NCBI GenBank assembly: GCA_027618475.1
Contig: JAQCEJ010000043.1
Coordinates: 1-42,027, forward strand
Direction: 5' to 3'
From: Planctomycetota bacterium
Lineage (GTDB): Bacteria > Planctomycetota > Planctomycetia > Planctomycetales > Planctomycetaceae
Length of the DNA: 42,027 bases
Part shown: positions 9,579 to 17,736 of the stretch, one piece after another
Layout of the letters: each line of letters starts with the position of its first letter
How positions within the stretch are numbered: position 1 is the stretch's first letter
The notes under the pieces: model-generated
What the model was told of the DNA's origin: nothing
What the model saw: the letters and a program-made list of their open reading frames with translations, nothing else
Database searches by the model: none
Translations under genes and position numbers: made by a program

Positions 9579-10325
9579 ATGAAGAATTTAGGAATCTGGC
9601 TGCTGATCGCGATCTGTGTGCTGACGATCGATTCTGTACAAGCAGGCCGGCGTCGCGGTCGTCATCGCTGCGATTCATGTAATACGTGCAACAACTGTGG
9701 ATTAGGGGCATCGTCAGAAAACGCAGAAGTGGGTGAAGCCGCACCAGAGCCTGCACCGGTTCCCTATGAGGATACCGAAACGGCCGACGCCGACGATGGA
9801 TGGATCACGTTGTTTAACGGTGAAGACCTCACCGGATGGAAAATCAGCGAAAATGGGCAGTTCAAAGTCGAAGACGGAAAGATCGTAGTCAGCGGACCAC
9901 GAGCGCACCTCTTCACCGAAGAGGAGTTCACGAACTTTGAATTTACCGCAGACGTCATGACGACTCCCGGCAGCAATTCGGGGCTGTACTTCCACACGAA
10001 ATTTCAGGAAACCGGTTGGCCCGAAATCGGCCACGAGGCTCAGGTGAACGTCACTCACACAGATCCGGTGAAAACCGGCAGCCTGTACAATGTGGTCAAA
10101 TTACTCGAGACGCCCGCGAAAGATAATGAATGGTGGACACAGAAAATCATCGTCGATGGAAAGCACATTCAGATTTTCGTCAATGACGAACAGGTCGTCG
10201 ACTACGTCGAACCTGACGATGTCGAAGGAAGCCGCAAACTGAGTAGCGGCAGTTTCGCGATCCAGGCCCACGACCCCGACAGTGTGGTGTATTTCAAAAA
10301 TATTAAGGTGAAGGTGTTGGAGTAG
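9579..10325 (+). CDS. Secreted DUF1080 (3-keto-disaccharide hydrolase-type) protein
   Basis: This 248-residue protein has a Sec signal peptide (LGIWLLIAICVLTIDSVQA, cleavage expected near residue 22) and one DUF1080 domain from about residue 68 to the end, starting at WITLFNGEDLTGW. DUF1080 is a concanavalin-like beta-sandwich; some members hydrolyse 3-keto-disaccharides. The start is set at ATG 9579 rather than ATG 9561 because AAGGAG at 9564-9569 sits nine bases before 9579 and would otherwise lie inside the coding region. Right after the signal peptide is an unusual basic and Cys-rich patch, with Cys31, Cys34, Cys37 and Cys40 in perfect CxxCxxCxxC spacing. A Glu/Pro-rich linker then leads to the fold. 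It follows the heme-binding protein by 48 bases, which suggests an operon. Confidence 0.88.
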   Translation: MKNLGIWLLIAICVLTIDSVQAGRRRGRHRCDSCNTCNNCGLGASSENAEVGEAAPEPAPVPYEDTETADADDGWITLFNGEDLTGWKISENGQFKVEDGKIVVSGPRAHLFTEEEFTNFEFTADVMTTPGSNSGLYFHTKFQETGWPEIGHEAQVNVTHTDPVKTGSLYNVVKLLETPAKDNEWWTQKIIVDGKHIQIFVNDEQVVDYVEPDDVEGSRKLSSGSFAIQAHDPDSVVYFKNIKVKVLE

Positions 10326-10439
10326 ACGCACTCTTACCTCGGATAGGTCGATGCGACTCTGTCACTTCGACCTGTCGCCATTTTCCCAGCGATTCACGCC
10401 ACTGGTGCATAGTGATTATCCCTTCGGGGATGAAGATCC

Positions 10440-11783
10440 ATGAAAGCCCGCCCGATGTCGTCTGATACTCATGTCGTTCTGTTATCGATACCTGCTCTTC
10501 GCGATGGCGATCTCGTGCATATGCCGCGACTGAATTCGCTCGCTGACGTCGGAGGAAAACGGCCTCTCATACCGAGTTTTCCGGCGGTCACGTGTCCTGT
10601 TCAAGCGACGCTGACGACCGGGGTCGGCCCCGAACAACATGGCGTTGTTGCCAATGGTTTCTACTGGCGCGATAAGGGCCAAGTCGAAATGTGGACGGCA
10701 TGGAATAAAGAGATCCAGGCACCGCAGATCTGGGAGAAATTATCGCAGCACGACAAGACACTGACATCTGCCGTGTGGTTCCCACTCCTCTCCAAAGGTG
10801 CTAAGGCCGATTACATATGCACGCCGGCACCAATTCATAATCCCGACGGTAGCGAGTCGTTGTGGTGTTACACTGTTCCCACGGAAATGTATGGCGAACT
10901 GCGTGACGCGCTGGGACACTTCCCGCTGATGAATTTCTGGGGCCCCCTCTCGAATATCAAATCGACGACGTGGATTGTCGATTCGGCAATCTGGGCTGCC
11001 GAGAAACACAATCCTCGTTTCTCTTATATCTACTTACCGCATCTTGACTACGCGGCACAGAAATTCGGTCCCGACAGCGATCAGGCGGTCGCAGCACTCG
11101 GTGAACTTGATGCAACGATCGGCAAACTTATCGATGGTTACGCTACTGCTGGGTTGGACAATGTCACCTGGGTCGCCGCGAGCGAATATGCGATCACACC
11201 GGTTTCGCAGGTTGGCTATCCCAACCGTACTTTGCGCGAGGCAGGAATGCTCGCACTTCGTGACGACACTGGAACCGAACAGCTTATTCCTGGGGAATGT
11301 ACTGCGTTTGCAATGGTCGACCATCAACTGGCCCATGTGTTCGTGAACGATGTCACAAAAATCGACGATGTCGCGAAACTATTCACGAACGACCCGGCGG
11401 TTGAACGGGTTCTTGTCGGGAAGGATCGCCATACTGTCGGCCTTGACCATCCACAATCAGGTGAAGTCGTACTGATCGCAAAGCCCGAAGCGTGGTTTGC
11501 CTACTATTGGTGGCTGGATGATGCGAAAGCTCCTGCGTTTGCCCGAACAGTCGACATCCATCGAAAGCCAGGATACGATCCCGTCGAGATGTTCATCAAC
11601 ATGCCTGCGCGGTCGACGCCGCTTGATGCGACGCTGGTGAAAGGCTCGCATGGTTATCCCGCCGATGATGCCTCGCGAGAGACGGTCTTGGTAAGCTCAA
11701 ATGCCGATGCACTGAAGGAATTCGACGTCTGTCGCGATGTCGACATCGCGGGTATGATTCTCAACATGTTTGGTGTCACCTAA
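10440..11783 (+). CDS. Alkaline-phosphatase-superfamily phosphodiesterase homologue, atypical metal site
   Basis: This 447-residue protein has the type I phosphodiesterase/nucleotide pyrophosphatase fold. The nucleophile motif is visible as [16 protein letters not shown], with Thr51 in the nucleophile position. Asp203 ([11 protein letters not shown]) and His404 (KGSHGY) match two metal ligands. Other ligands differ from the canonical family: the first Asp motif is replaced by LLSIPALRD, the DxxxH histidine aligns with Gln207, and SDHGM aligns with SEYAI (Glu249, Tyr250). It resembles the stand-alone phosphodiesterase-like proteins related to EboF of the ebo cluster, but no other ebo gene is nearby. 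There is no signal peptide, so it is probably cytoplasmic. ATG 10440 is used; ATG 10455 is possible. It ends 11 bases from the convergent thioredoxin-like gene. The substrate is unknown. Confidence 0.8.
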   Translation: MKARPMSSDTHVVLLSIPALRDGDLVHMPRLNSLADVGGKRPLIPSFPAVTCPVQATLTTGVGPEQHGVVANGFYWRDKGQVEMWTAWNKEIQAPQIWEKLSQHDKTLTSAVWFPLLSKGAKADYICTPAPIHNPDGSESLWCYTVPTEMYGELRDALGHFPLMNFWGPLSNIKSTTWIVDSAIWAAEKHNPRFSYIYLPHLDYAAQKFGPDSDQAVAALGELDATIGKLIDGYATAGLDNVTWVAASEYAITPVSQVGYPNRTLREAGMLALRDDTGTEQLIPGECTAFAMVDHQLAHVFVNDVTKIDDVAKLFTNDPAVERVLVGKDRHTVGLDHPQSGEVVLIAKPEAWFAYYWWLDDAKAPAFARTVDIHRKPGYDPVEMFINMPARSTPLDATLVKGSHGYPADDASRETVLVSSNADALKEFDVCRDVDIAGMILNMFGVT

Positions 11784-11794
11784 CATTCTGGGAA

Positions 11795-12439
11795 TCACGA
11801 TTTCTTTCGTTCACGGACAAAACGAATGCGGCAGCCGATCGGGATCGTCTCCGTCGTCTCAGGTTTTTTCCCCTCGCGGGCCGCATCGACAGCCAGCTCG
11901 ACATAATTGACTTGCGCTTTCTCGGCGTCGGTATCGTCGTCCATGGCCCCCATATAAACGATTTTGCGATCGCGATCGATAACAAAGAACTCAGGCGTAT
12001 TTCCCGCACCGAAATCTTTAGCAACCTTTTGCGACTCGTCGAAGAGATACGGAAACGTAAACCCCTTCTCGTCGGCTTTCACTTTCATCAGCGGCAACAG
12101 ATCTTCGTCAATCTTGTTGACATTGATCGCGATCAGTGCCACGTCGGAATCGCTCGTCGCATATTTTTTCGAGAAAGAAACAATACGGTCTTCGTAATCG
12201 ACCGCGTACGGGCAACTGTTGCACGTAAAGACGACGACCACAATGCTCTTATCTTTGAGATCGGCGAGCGAATGTTTTTCGCCATCGGTCCCAGGAAGAT
12301 CGCTCCACATGGGGGCTTCATCGCCAATGCTCAGCACCTGGTTATACTCCCCGGCTTGTACAGTCAGAATATTTTGATGTGAGGGAGCGAACATAACGAT
12401 GGCACATATCATGAATGTGCAGGCGGAAATAGTTTTCAT
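11795..12439 (-). CDS. Secreted thioredoxin-fold (AhpC/TSA-type) protein
   Basis: This 214-residue protein has an N-terminal signal peptide (about residues 1-29, ending in TVQA) and a redoxin domain from about residue 36. The active-site motif is CNSC (Cys73 and Cys76) followed by PYA. The cis-proline loop is in GNTPEFFVID. A last conserved cysteine is in IGCRIRF near the C-terminus. These features indicate a periplasmic thiol-disulfide or peroxide-handling protein of the kind planctomycetes carry in many copies. The start is ATG 12439: GAGAGGT lies five bases upstream on the minus strand. The frame remains open 26 codons further upstream, but that stretch has no comparable ribosome site. The gene faces the phosphodiesterase homologue tail to tail. 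The reducing partner and substrate are not indicated. Confidence 0.88.
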   Translation of the reverse strand: MKTISACTFMICAIVMFAPSHQNILTVQAGEYNQVLSIGDEAPMWSDLPGTDGEKHSLADLKDKSIVVVVFTCNSCPYAVDYEDRIVSFSKKYATSDSDVALIAINVNKIDEDLLPLMKVKADEKGFTFPYLFDESQKVAKDFGAGNTPEFFVIDRDRKIVYMGAMDDDTDAEKAQVNYVELAVDAAREGKKPETTETIPIGCRIRFVRERKKS

Positions 12440-12879
12440 CAGCGACCTCTCAGAGATTCTGCGGTGAATTTCGTCGGTAACATGCGTCGCAAAACGCCAT
12501 TTTCCTGAATGCAGCACAACGATTCCATTCTAATCGTCACCTCGGAGATGGCAACCTCGATTGGGAAGTGACACATTGCCAAATTCAATACCGACTCACG
12601 AAAACAAAGCGATTTCGACCGTTGTGACGGCGGTGATTTTCGGAGGCGGTATCGAAAACACCGCCTGTGGCGGTTTGCGGCACATTAGAATCACGGTACA
12701 CTGAAGGAGAAATAAGCGGCGATAGAAGGAAAGCATCTCTGTCAAGGCGTCGCTGGTTCTCCTCAATGACAGCGATGTCGCGCCGACATGTCGTCCCGTG
12801 TTCAGCCTGAGTTTAAGTCGAATTATTGTGACATTAATAATATGAATTCCTCCCGGTGAGGAATTGGGAGACTAATCTT
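12440..12879. promoter_or_regulatory. Divergent intergenic region, no gene seen
   Basis: These 440 bases separate two divergent genes and should hold both promoters. I find no convincing protein frame. One small structure stands out: GGCGGT at 12645-12650, ACCGCC at 12660-12665 and GGCGGT at 12669-12674. The middle element can pair with either neighbour but not both, giving two mutually exclusive six-base stems. No run of T follows, so it is not a standard terminator or attenuator. The sulfatase ribosome site GGGAG at 12866-12870 lies nine bases before ATG 12880. Confidence 0.4.
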
Positions 12880-14766
12880 ATGACCGGAAAGCCGGTCGAC
12901 GAGTGCCTTTTAATGGCGATGCAATCTGTGGCTCCACTGAGTCGAAACCGGTGTATGCGCAGCTGCGCATTTTCTTCAGTACATTCGTGCAAATCTCATC
13001 AAGGGACGATTTGCTTACGGCGAGTGGCAGTCATCCTCTCTGTGATGGCTGCGATTTTTTTCCTTTCGGACGACCGACAAGACGTCGCCGCTCAGGACCA
13101 GGATTCGGTGGAAACCGTTCCTGCCCAAGATCAGAATCAACCCCCGCCCCCTTCACGGAAACCGAACCTGATTTTTATTCTCGCAGATGATCTTGGTTAT
13201 GGTGATTTAGGATGCTACGGCCAAAAGACCATTCTCACTCCGAATCTCGACAAGATGGCGGAATCGGGAATGCGGTTTACCGATCATTACGCCGGGTGTA
13301 CCGTCTGTGCCCCCTCGCGATGTACATTGCTTACCGGAATGCACACCGGCCACACGCTCGTTCGCGGGAATTCGGGAGCGCTGCTTGATCCGCAGGACAT
13401 CACTCTCGGCAAGGTGATGAAAGCGGCGGGCTATCGAACGGCGGTATTCGGCAAGTGGGGCGCGGGTGACAATCCTCCGCCGGGTCATCCGGAGTTATGC
13501 GGTTTTGAAGATTTTTATGGATATCTCGACAATGGTCACGCTCATAATCATTTTCCCGACTTTCTCTGGAAGAATTCGACTCAGTCTCCCATTCGTGGAA
13601 ACGTCGTCAAATCCATTGGTCGTGGCGGTGTCGCGATCAAGAAGACGCAATATTCACACGATTTGTTGACCGCAGAGGCGTTGAGTTACATCGAAAAAAA
13701 TCAATCTACTCCCTTCTTTCTATATCTTTCTTACATCATTCCACACGCAAATAACGAAGCGGGAATTGAAGGAATGGAAGTCCCCGACGACATGCCCTAC
13801 TCCGATAAACCCTGGCCGCAACCACAAAAAAACCACGCGGCGATGATTACCCGCCTGGATCGTAGCATCGGCGAAATACTGGCCGTGCTGAAAAAACTGG
13901 AACTTGACGACGATACGCTGGTCCTGTTTTCCAGCGATAACGGTCCGCATAAGGAAGGGGGTGCTGATCCCGCCTTCTTTCAGAGTTCCGGTCATTTTCG
14001 TGGATATAAACGCGACATGTATGAAGGTGGTATCCGGGTTCCGTTGATCGCACAGTGGACCGGGAAAGTCGCCGAGAACACGACAACCAACCACGTTTGT
14101 GCTTTGTGGGATCTGGTCCCGACTGCCTGTTCGCTGGCAGGAGTGGCCCCACCGGAAGGAATCGACGGTATCTCATACATGCCGACACTGCTGGGACAAC
14201 ACGAACAGCAGAAAGAGCACGAATATCTCTACTGGGAATTTCACGAAGGAGGGTCGCAGCAAGCGATTCGTTCGGGGAAGTGGAAGCTGATTCGTACCAT
14301 CGGTGGACCGGTCGAGTTATACGATCTCGAAGCCGATCCATCCGAACAAACAGACCTGTCGCAGCAGAAGCCCGACGTGGTCGAAAAACTGCTGGGGTCA
14401 GTCAACGCCGCACGGAGCGAATCAACGATTTATCCGCTTAAACCAAAGGTGCCGAAACCGAACGACCGTGTCGAAGAATCGCAGCGGGAAATCAGACGTC
14501 GAAATCGGTTACGTATTCGCCGCACGGGAAAGATTCGTCGGATGGATTCGTCGAATATCTGCCGTGGAGGACACGATCGCACCTACGTGATGAGAAATCT
14601 GAATCTCTCGACGGATTTCAGACGTTCAGAATCGAATTTCTGTCGTGATTTTTCAGAGATGATGGACGATAGGGGGCCAATGGATCGTTCATTGAATTCC
14701 ACAGGCGACGTAACATTCGATTGTTCGATCCGATATCGCACTCTCTGTTGCGTTGCGGCCCGATAG
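12880..14766 (+). CDS. Formylglycine-dependent sulfatase with anomalous C-terminal tail
   Basis: This 628-residue protein belongs to the type I sulfatases. The modification motif CAPSR has its Cys at residue 143, which would become formylglycine. Metal-binding residues are seen in ILADDLGYGDLGCYG and in FSSDNGPH. The N-terminus has about 48 polar and basic residues before a hydrophobic segment (VAVILSVMAAIFFL), so it is a long-leader signal peptide or signal anchor. ATG 12880 is chosen because GGGAG lies nine bases upstream; GTG 12856 is less likely. The family fold appears to end near LKPKVPK, about residue 535. The remaining 90 or so residues are Arg-, Ser- and Cys-rich and look unlike a folded domain. 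A second sulfatase starts 55 bases later. The substrate is unknown, and no formylglycine-generating enzyme is in the window. Confidence 0.9.
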   Translation: MTGKPVDECLLMAMQSVAPLSRNRCMRSCAFSSVHSCKSHQGTICLRRVAVILSVMAAIFFLSDDRQDVAAQDQDSVETVPAQDQNQPPPPSRKPNLIFILADDLGYGDLGCYGQKTILTPNLDKMAESGMRFTDHYAGCTVCAPSRCTLLTGMHTGHTLVRGNSGALLDPQDITLGKVMKAAGYRTAVFGKWGAGDNPPPGHPELCGFEDFYGYLDNGHAHNHFPDFLWKNSTQSPIRGNVVKSIGRGGVAIKKTQYSHDLLTAEALSYIEKNQSTPFFLYLSYIIPHANNEAGIEGMEVPDDMPYSDKPWPQPQKNHAAMITRLDRSIGEILAVLKKLELDDDTLVLFSSDNGPHKEGGADPAFFQSSGHFRGYKRDMYEGGIRVPLIAQWTGKVAENTTTNHVCALWDLVPTACSLAGVAPPEGIDGISYMPTLLGQHEQQKEHEYLYWEFHEGGSQQAIRSGKWKLIRTIGGPVELYDLEADPSEQTDLSQQKPDVVEKLLGSVNAARSESTIYPLKPKVPKPNDRVEESQREIRRRNRLRIRRTGKIRRMDSSNICRGGHDRTYVMRNLNLSTDFRRSESNFCRDFSEMMDDRGPMDRSLNSTGDVTFDCSIRYRTLCCVAAR

Positions 14767-14821
14767 TCGTCCGCTTTGCGCAGGCGTTACCGCTTGCTCC
14801 CCTATAGGCGGAAATCCAACA

Positions 14822-16252
14822 ATGAAGCCCTGTTCTAGTCGTGGAAGAGTGCATCGCATCCATTGCAATGTCCGCATTATATTGTTCGTAGCGTTGATGT
14901 TCGTCTGGTGCGTCGTTGCGAACAAACCGGTATGTGCCGACGAAATCAGCAATCGTCCGAATATCGTCATCATACTCTGCGATGATTTGGGATACGGCGA
15001 TCTGGGTTGCTACGGAAATCCCGAAATCAAGACACCACATCTCGATGATCTGGCAAAACAAGGGTTACTGTGCACCTCGTTTTATGCCGCGTCTCCCGTC
15101 TGCTCGCCATCGCGCGCCGGTTTGTTGACGGGAAAGACACCGAACCGGTTGGGCATTGTCGACTGGATACCCGAGGGTAGCCCGATGCATCTCCACAAAG
15201 GAGAAAGAACGGTCGGTTCAATGCTCTCATCGGTCGACTACGATACGTGTCACGTCGGAAAATGGCATTGCAACGGGCATTTTAATTCTCCCGAGCAACC
15301 ACAGCCCGACGAACACGGATTCAAGCATTGGTTTTCCACGCAAAACAATTCTTTGCCGACACATCTCAATCCGCTGAACTTCGTCCGTAATGGCACAGCT
15401 GTCGGACCGCGTGAAGGCTACTCGAGCACGATTATCGTCGACGAGGCCATTGACTGGTTGAAGGGACGCCGGGCGCGAACATCGGCGACGTCAACAACAC
15501 CGTTTTTGCTGTGCGTCTGGTTTCACTCGCCGCACGAAGTGATTGCGACCTCCCCCGAATTCACAAAACGATACGCGAAAGTTATGCCCGAAAAGAAGGC
15601 CGAATACTATGGCAATGTTACGCAGATGGATCACGAAGTCGGCCGGTTGTTACAGGAACTCGATATCCAACAGTTGCGAGACTCGTCGTTTGTGTTGTTT
15701 ACGAGCGATAACGGTCCCGAAACACTCAATCGTTATGGCCCCAACTCCAGCCGATCGTATGGAACGGCAAAGCCATTGCGAGGAATGAAACTCCATATGT
15801 ACGAGGGGGGCATTCGTGTCCCAGGTATTTTTCGTTGGCCTGGAAAGATCAACGCGGGGACTGAAACCGACGTTCCACTGTGCACGCTCGATTTACTCGC
15901 GAGCTGTTGCCATCTCGCGGGGATCGATGCGAGTGCCGTTCCTGTTAACGACGGTACCGACATCGTAGCGGCCCTGTTAGAAGACGAAACGTTTCACCGA
16001 GAACAACCTCTGTATTGGCAATACGACCGAGCGATCGGCACCCCCAAAGTCGCTGTCCGCGAAGGAGCGTGGAAGCTATTGGCCGATGCAGAACTCAATC
16101 AATTTGAATTATACAATCTCGTCGAGGATCCCTCTGAGGCCAACGACGTCAGCGTTGACGAACCAGATTGTGTTCTACGACTGGCGAATTTCCTGCGAGA
16201 ACGCCATGCTGCTGTTCTGAAAGACCTGAATGCCGTCAACGAACAGCCGTGA
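14822..16252 (+). CDS. Formylglycine-dependent sulfatase
   Basis: This 476-residue secreted sulfatase has a signal peptide with the hydrophobic core IILFVALMFVWCVVA and cleavage near VCADE. Metal ligands are in IILCDDLGYGDLGCYG, the formylglycine motif CSPSR has its Cys at residue 94, and FTSDNGPE supplies the later metal-binding Asp/Asn. The C-terminal subdomain ends normally (VAVREGAWKLLADAELNQ, then FELYNLVEDPSE), giving a typical family length. ATG 14822 is preferred to TTG 14753, which would overlap the previous gene. The neighbouring sulfatase is clearly a different subfamily rather than a recent tandem copy: sequence between the motifs has little in common. An esterase-like gene follows after 219 bases, suggesting a small carbohydrate-processing cluster. 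The natural substrate cannot be read from the sequence. Confidence 0.92.
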   Translation: MKPCSSRGRVHRIHCNVRIILFVALMFVWCVVANKPVCADEISNRPNIVIILCDDLGYGDLGCYGNPEIKTPHLDDLAKQGLLCTSFYAASPVCSPSRAGLLTGKTPNRLGIVDWIPEGSPMHLHKGERTVGSMLSSVDYDTCHVGKWHCNGHFNSPEQPQPDEHGFKHWFSTQNNSLPTHLNPLNFVRNGTAVGPREGYSSTIIVDEAIDWLKGRRARTSATSTTPFLLCVWFHSPHEVIATSPEFTKRYAKVMPEKKAEYYGNVTQMDHEVGRLLQELDIQQLRDSSFVLFTSDNGPETLNRYGPNSSRSYGTAKPLRGMKLHMYEGGIRVPGIFRWPGKINAGTETDVPLCTLDLLASCCHLAGIDASAVPVNDGTDIVAALLEDETFHREQPLYWQYDRAIGTPKVAVREGAWKLLADAELNQFELYNLVEDPSEANDVSVDEPDCVLRLANFLRERHAAVLKDLNAVNEQP

Positions 16253-16471
16253 CGACGGATATCTGTTGTGTTTGCTCCAATTGTCAATCGGGGAAACTGA
16301 ATTCGAAACAAAAACCATTTGTCATCGGTCGATGTCCCGCAGTAGGATGTAATGAGACGACATTGAAAGCTAAGCATCGTACAAACTTGCGATTCGCCCC
16401 TTAAAGTACCAGAACGAGATCGTTCGCCAATTCATCGACTTGAAACACACGAACCGAAAAAAGGCCCGGTT

Positions 16472-17350
16472 ATGCATCAGATGTTGTTGCGACAAAGTCG
16501 CCAGTGGATATCGGGTCTCGCTATCGCGCTGCTCATGACCTGGAACAATCCGTCGTTGGCTCGTGAGGATTATTTCACCCCCGATGAGCTTCCCCCAAAG
16601 GAAAATTTGCATCTTTATCTGCTGATGGGCCAGGAAAACATGGTCGGCCGCGGAGTGATCTCCAAGGATGATCGAGAGCCACATCCGCGAGTTATTATGA
16701 TGAACGACAAACTCCAATGGATTCCAGCGGTCGATCCCCTGCATCGACGAAATCCAATGCGTGACGGCGTCGGCCCTGGCTTCTCCTTTGCAAAATACCT
16801 CGCCGAACAAGATGAAACTGTGACGATCGGCCTGATTCCCTGTGCCGTTGAGGGTTCTTCGCTGAAACACTGGGAAAAAGGAAACGATTTATATGTTGAG
16901 GCCTTGCTCCGTGCGAAGGAGGCCACCAAAGTCGGAACGATTAAGGGAGTGATCTGGCACCAAGGGGAATGGGATGCCAGACAGCGTGCCAAGGCGGCGA
17001 CTTATGGAATCCGTCTGGGGAATACCATTCGTGATTTCAGACGAGATCTCGGTGAAGCAAAACTACCGTTTATCGTCGGAGAGTTGGGAACGTTTGTACG
17101 ACCGAATCGTCTTCCCTTTGCAAAACTCATAAACGAGGCACTTCAAGATATCCCCCATGAGATCCCATATACCGAGTGCGTCGAGACCAAGAACCTTCAT
17201 CGACGGGATCTCGATACGTTTAATGCTGAAGGTGCGCGCGAACTCGGTGTGCGATACGCTAAGGCGATGCTCGACGCACAATCGAAGGTTCGCCAGTCGA
17301 TCGAGGATTCAGACTCGATCCAAATCAATCGCGATTTTATCGGTCGATAG
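16472..17350 (+). CDS. SASA/DUF303-type esterase homologue lacking catalytic residues
   Basis: This 292-residue protein has a signal peptide (about residues 1-30, ending SLA) and a domain of the sialate O-acetylesterase-like SGNH group. The family block usually written GQSNMxGRG is present as LMGQENMVGRG, so the nucleophile Ser is Glu55 (codon GAA). The block WHQGESD appears as WHQGEWD at 162-168. The final catalytic block DxxHF appears as DLDTF at 246-250, so the catalytic His is Thr249. The frame is otherwise intact and of normal length, with no stop or frameshift, which suggests a retained non-hydrolytic protein, perhaps a glycan-binding one. A five-base hairpin (AACCG 16452-16456, CGGTT 16467-16471) loops out the AAGG ribosome site. 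It lies downstream of two sulfatases on the same strand. Confidence 0.85.
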   Translation: MHQMLLRQSRQWISGLAIALLMTWNNPSLAREDYFTPDELPPKENLHLYLLMGQENMVGRGVISKDDREPHPRVIMMNDKLQWIPAVDPLHRRNPMRDGVGPGFSFAKYLAEQDETVTIGLIPCAVEGSSLKHWEKGNDLYVEALLRAKEATKVGTIKGVIWHQGEWDARQRAKAATYGIRLGNTIRDFRRDLGEAKLPFIVGELGTFVRPNRLPFAKLINEALQDIPHEIPYTECVETKNLHRRDLDTFNAEGARELGVRYAKAMLDAQSKVRQSIEDSDSIQINRDFIGR

Positions 17351-17736
17351 AATCCTGATGGGACACGACGAACGCGATGCCGCTTCTCGTCCTCTGCCAC
17401 CCTCTGTCTAAAACTGTCGTATCTACAAGCTCGCTATTTCATAAAATCGAAAAAAACGTGACGAGAGAAAAAACCGGCTGACATTCGAAAATTTATTCGA
17501 AATTTTGCAACTTTTTTTCAACTTTCGTTGGCGTTACATGCTTTGGGTGTGGGAAGACACGGCCGAATTCCGATGTATAATCAGGAATGGACTCATCGAG
17601 CGCGCCCGCACGTGCCAGCCGCGGCAGGAAGCCCGGTTCATATCCTCCTGGGGGGATTCATTTTCCCTATCCCAAAGGATAGCTGGAGTTACGGCTGCGC
17701 CGCGCTACGGTCGCAATCGCACAGGGAGGAAGACGA
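17351..17736 (+). promoter_or_regulatory. Intergenic leader: weak terminator-like hairpin, TATAAT box, small hairpin
   Basis: No gene is seen in these 386 bases. AAAATTT 17488-17494 and AAATTTT 17500-17506 form an AT-only stem, followed by seven T at 17512-17518, a possible weak terminator for the upstream esterase-like gene. TATAAT at 17576-17581 is a perfect -10 hexamer, but no good -35 lies at standard distance. CTATCC 17667-17672 and GGATAG 17677-17682 form a six-base stem with loop CAAA in the region between that box and the next gene. GGGAGG just before ATG 17737 is a strong ribosome site. If the box is used, the leader is about 150 bases. I could not match it to a known riboswitch class. 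Confidence 0.35.

Noticed and set aside
10343-10372. Hairpin AGGTCGA/TCGACCT after the DUF1080 gene as a terminator
   Set aside because: The stem has only seven pairs with a loop of about 15 bases and no run of T, so it does not qualify.
11912-12382. Plus-strand frame of 156 codons
   Set aside because: It is antisense to the thioredoxin-fold gene, which has an intact CNSC motif and signal peptide.
12856-14766. Recent tandem duplication of the two sulfatases
   Set aside because: The two share only the family motifs; formylglycine contexts, lengths and termini differ, so they are distinct subfamilies.
16168-16404. Cys-rich small frame overlapping the end of the second sulfatase
   Set aside because: It starts inside the sulfatase in another frame, has no ribosome site, and its cysteines are not in a zinc-finger spacing that continues through the whole frame.
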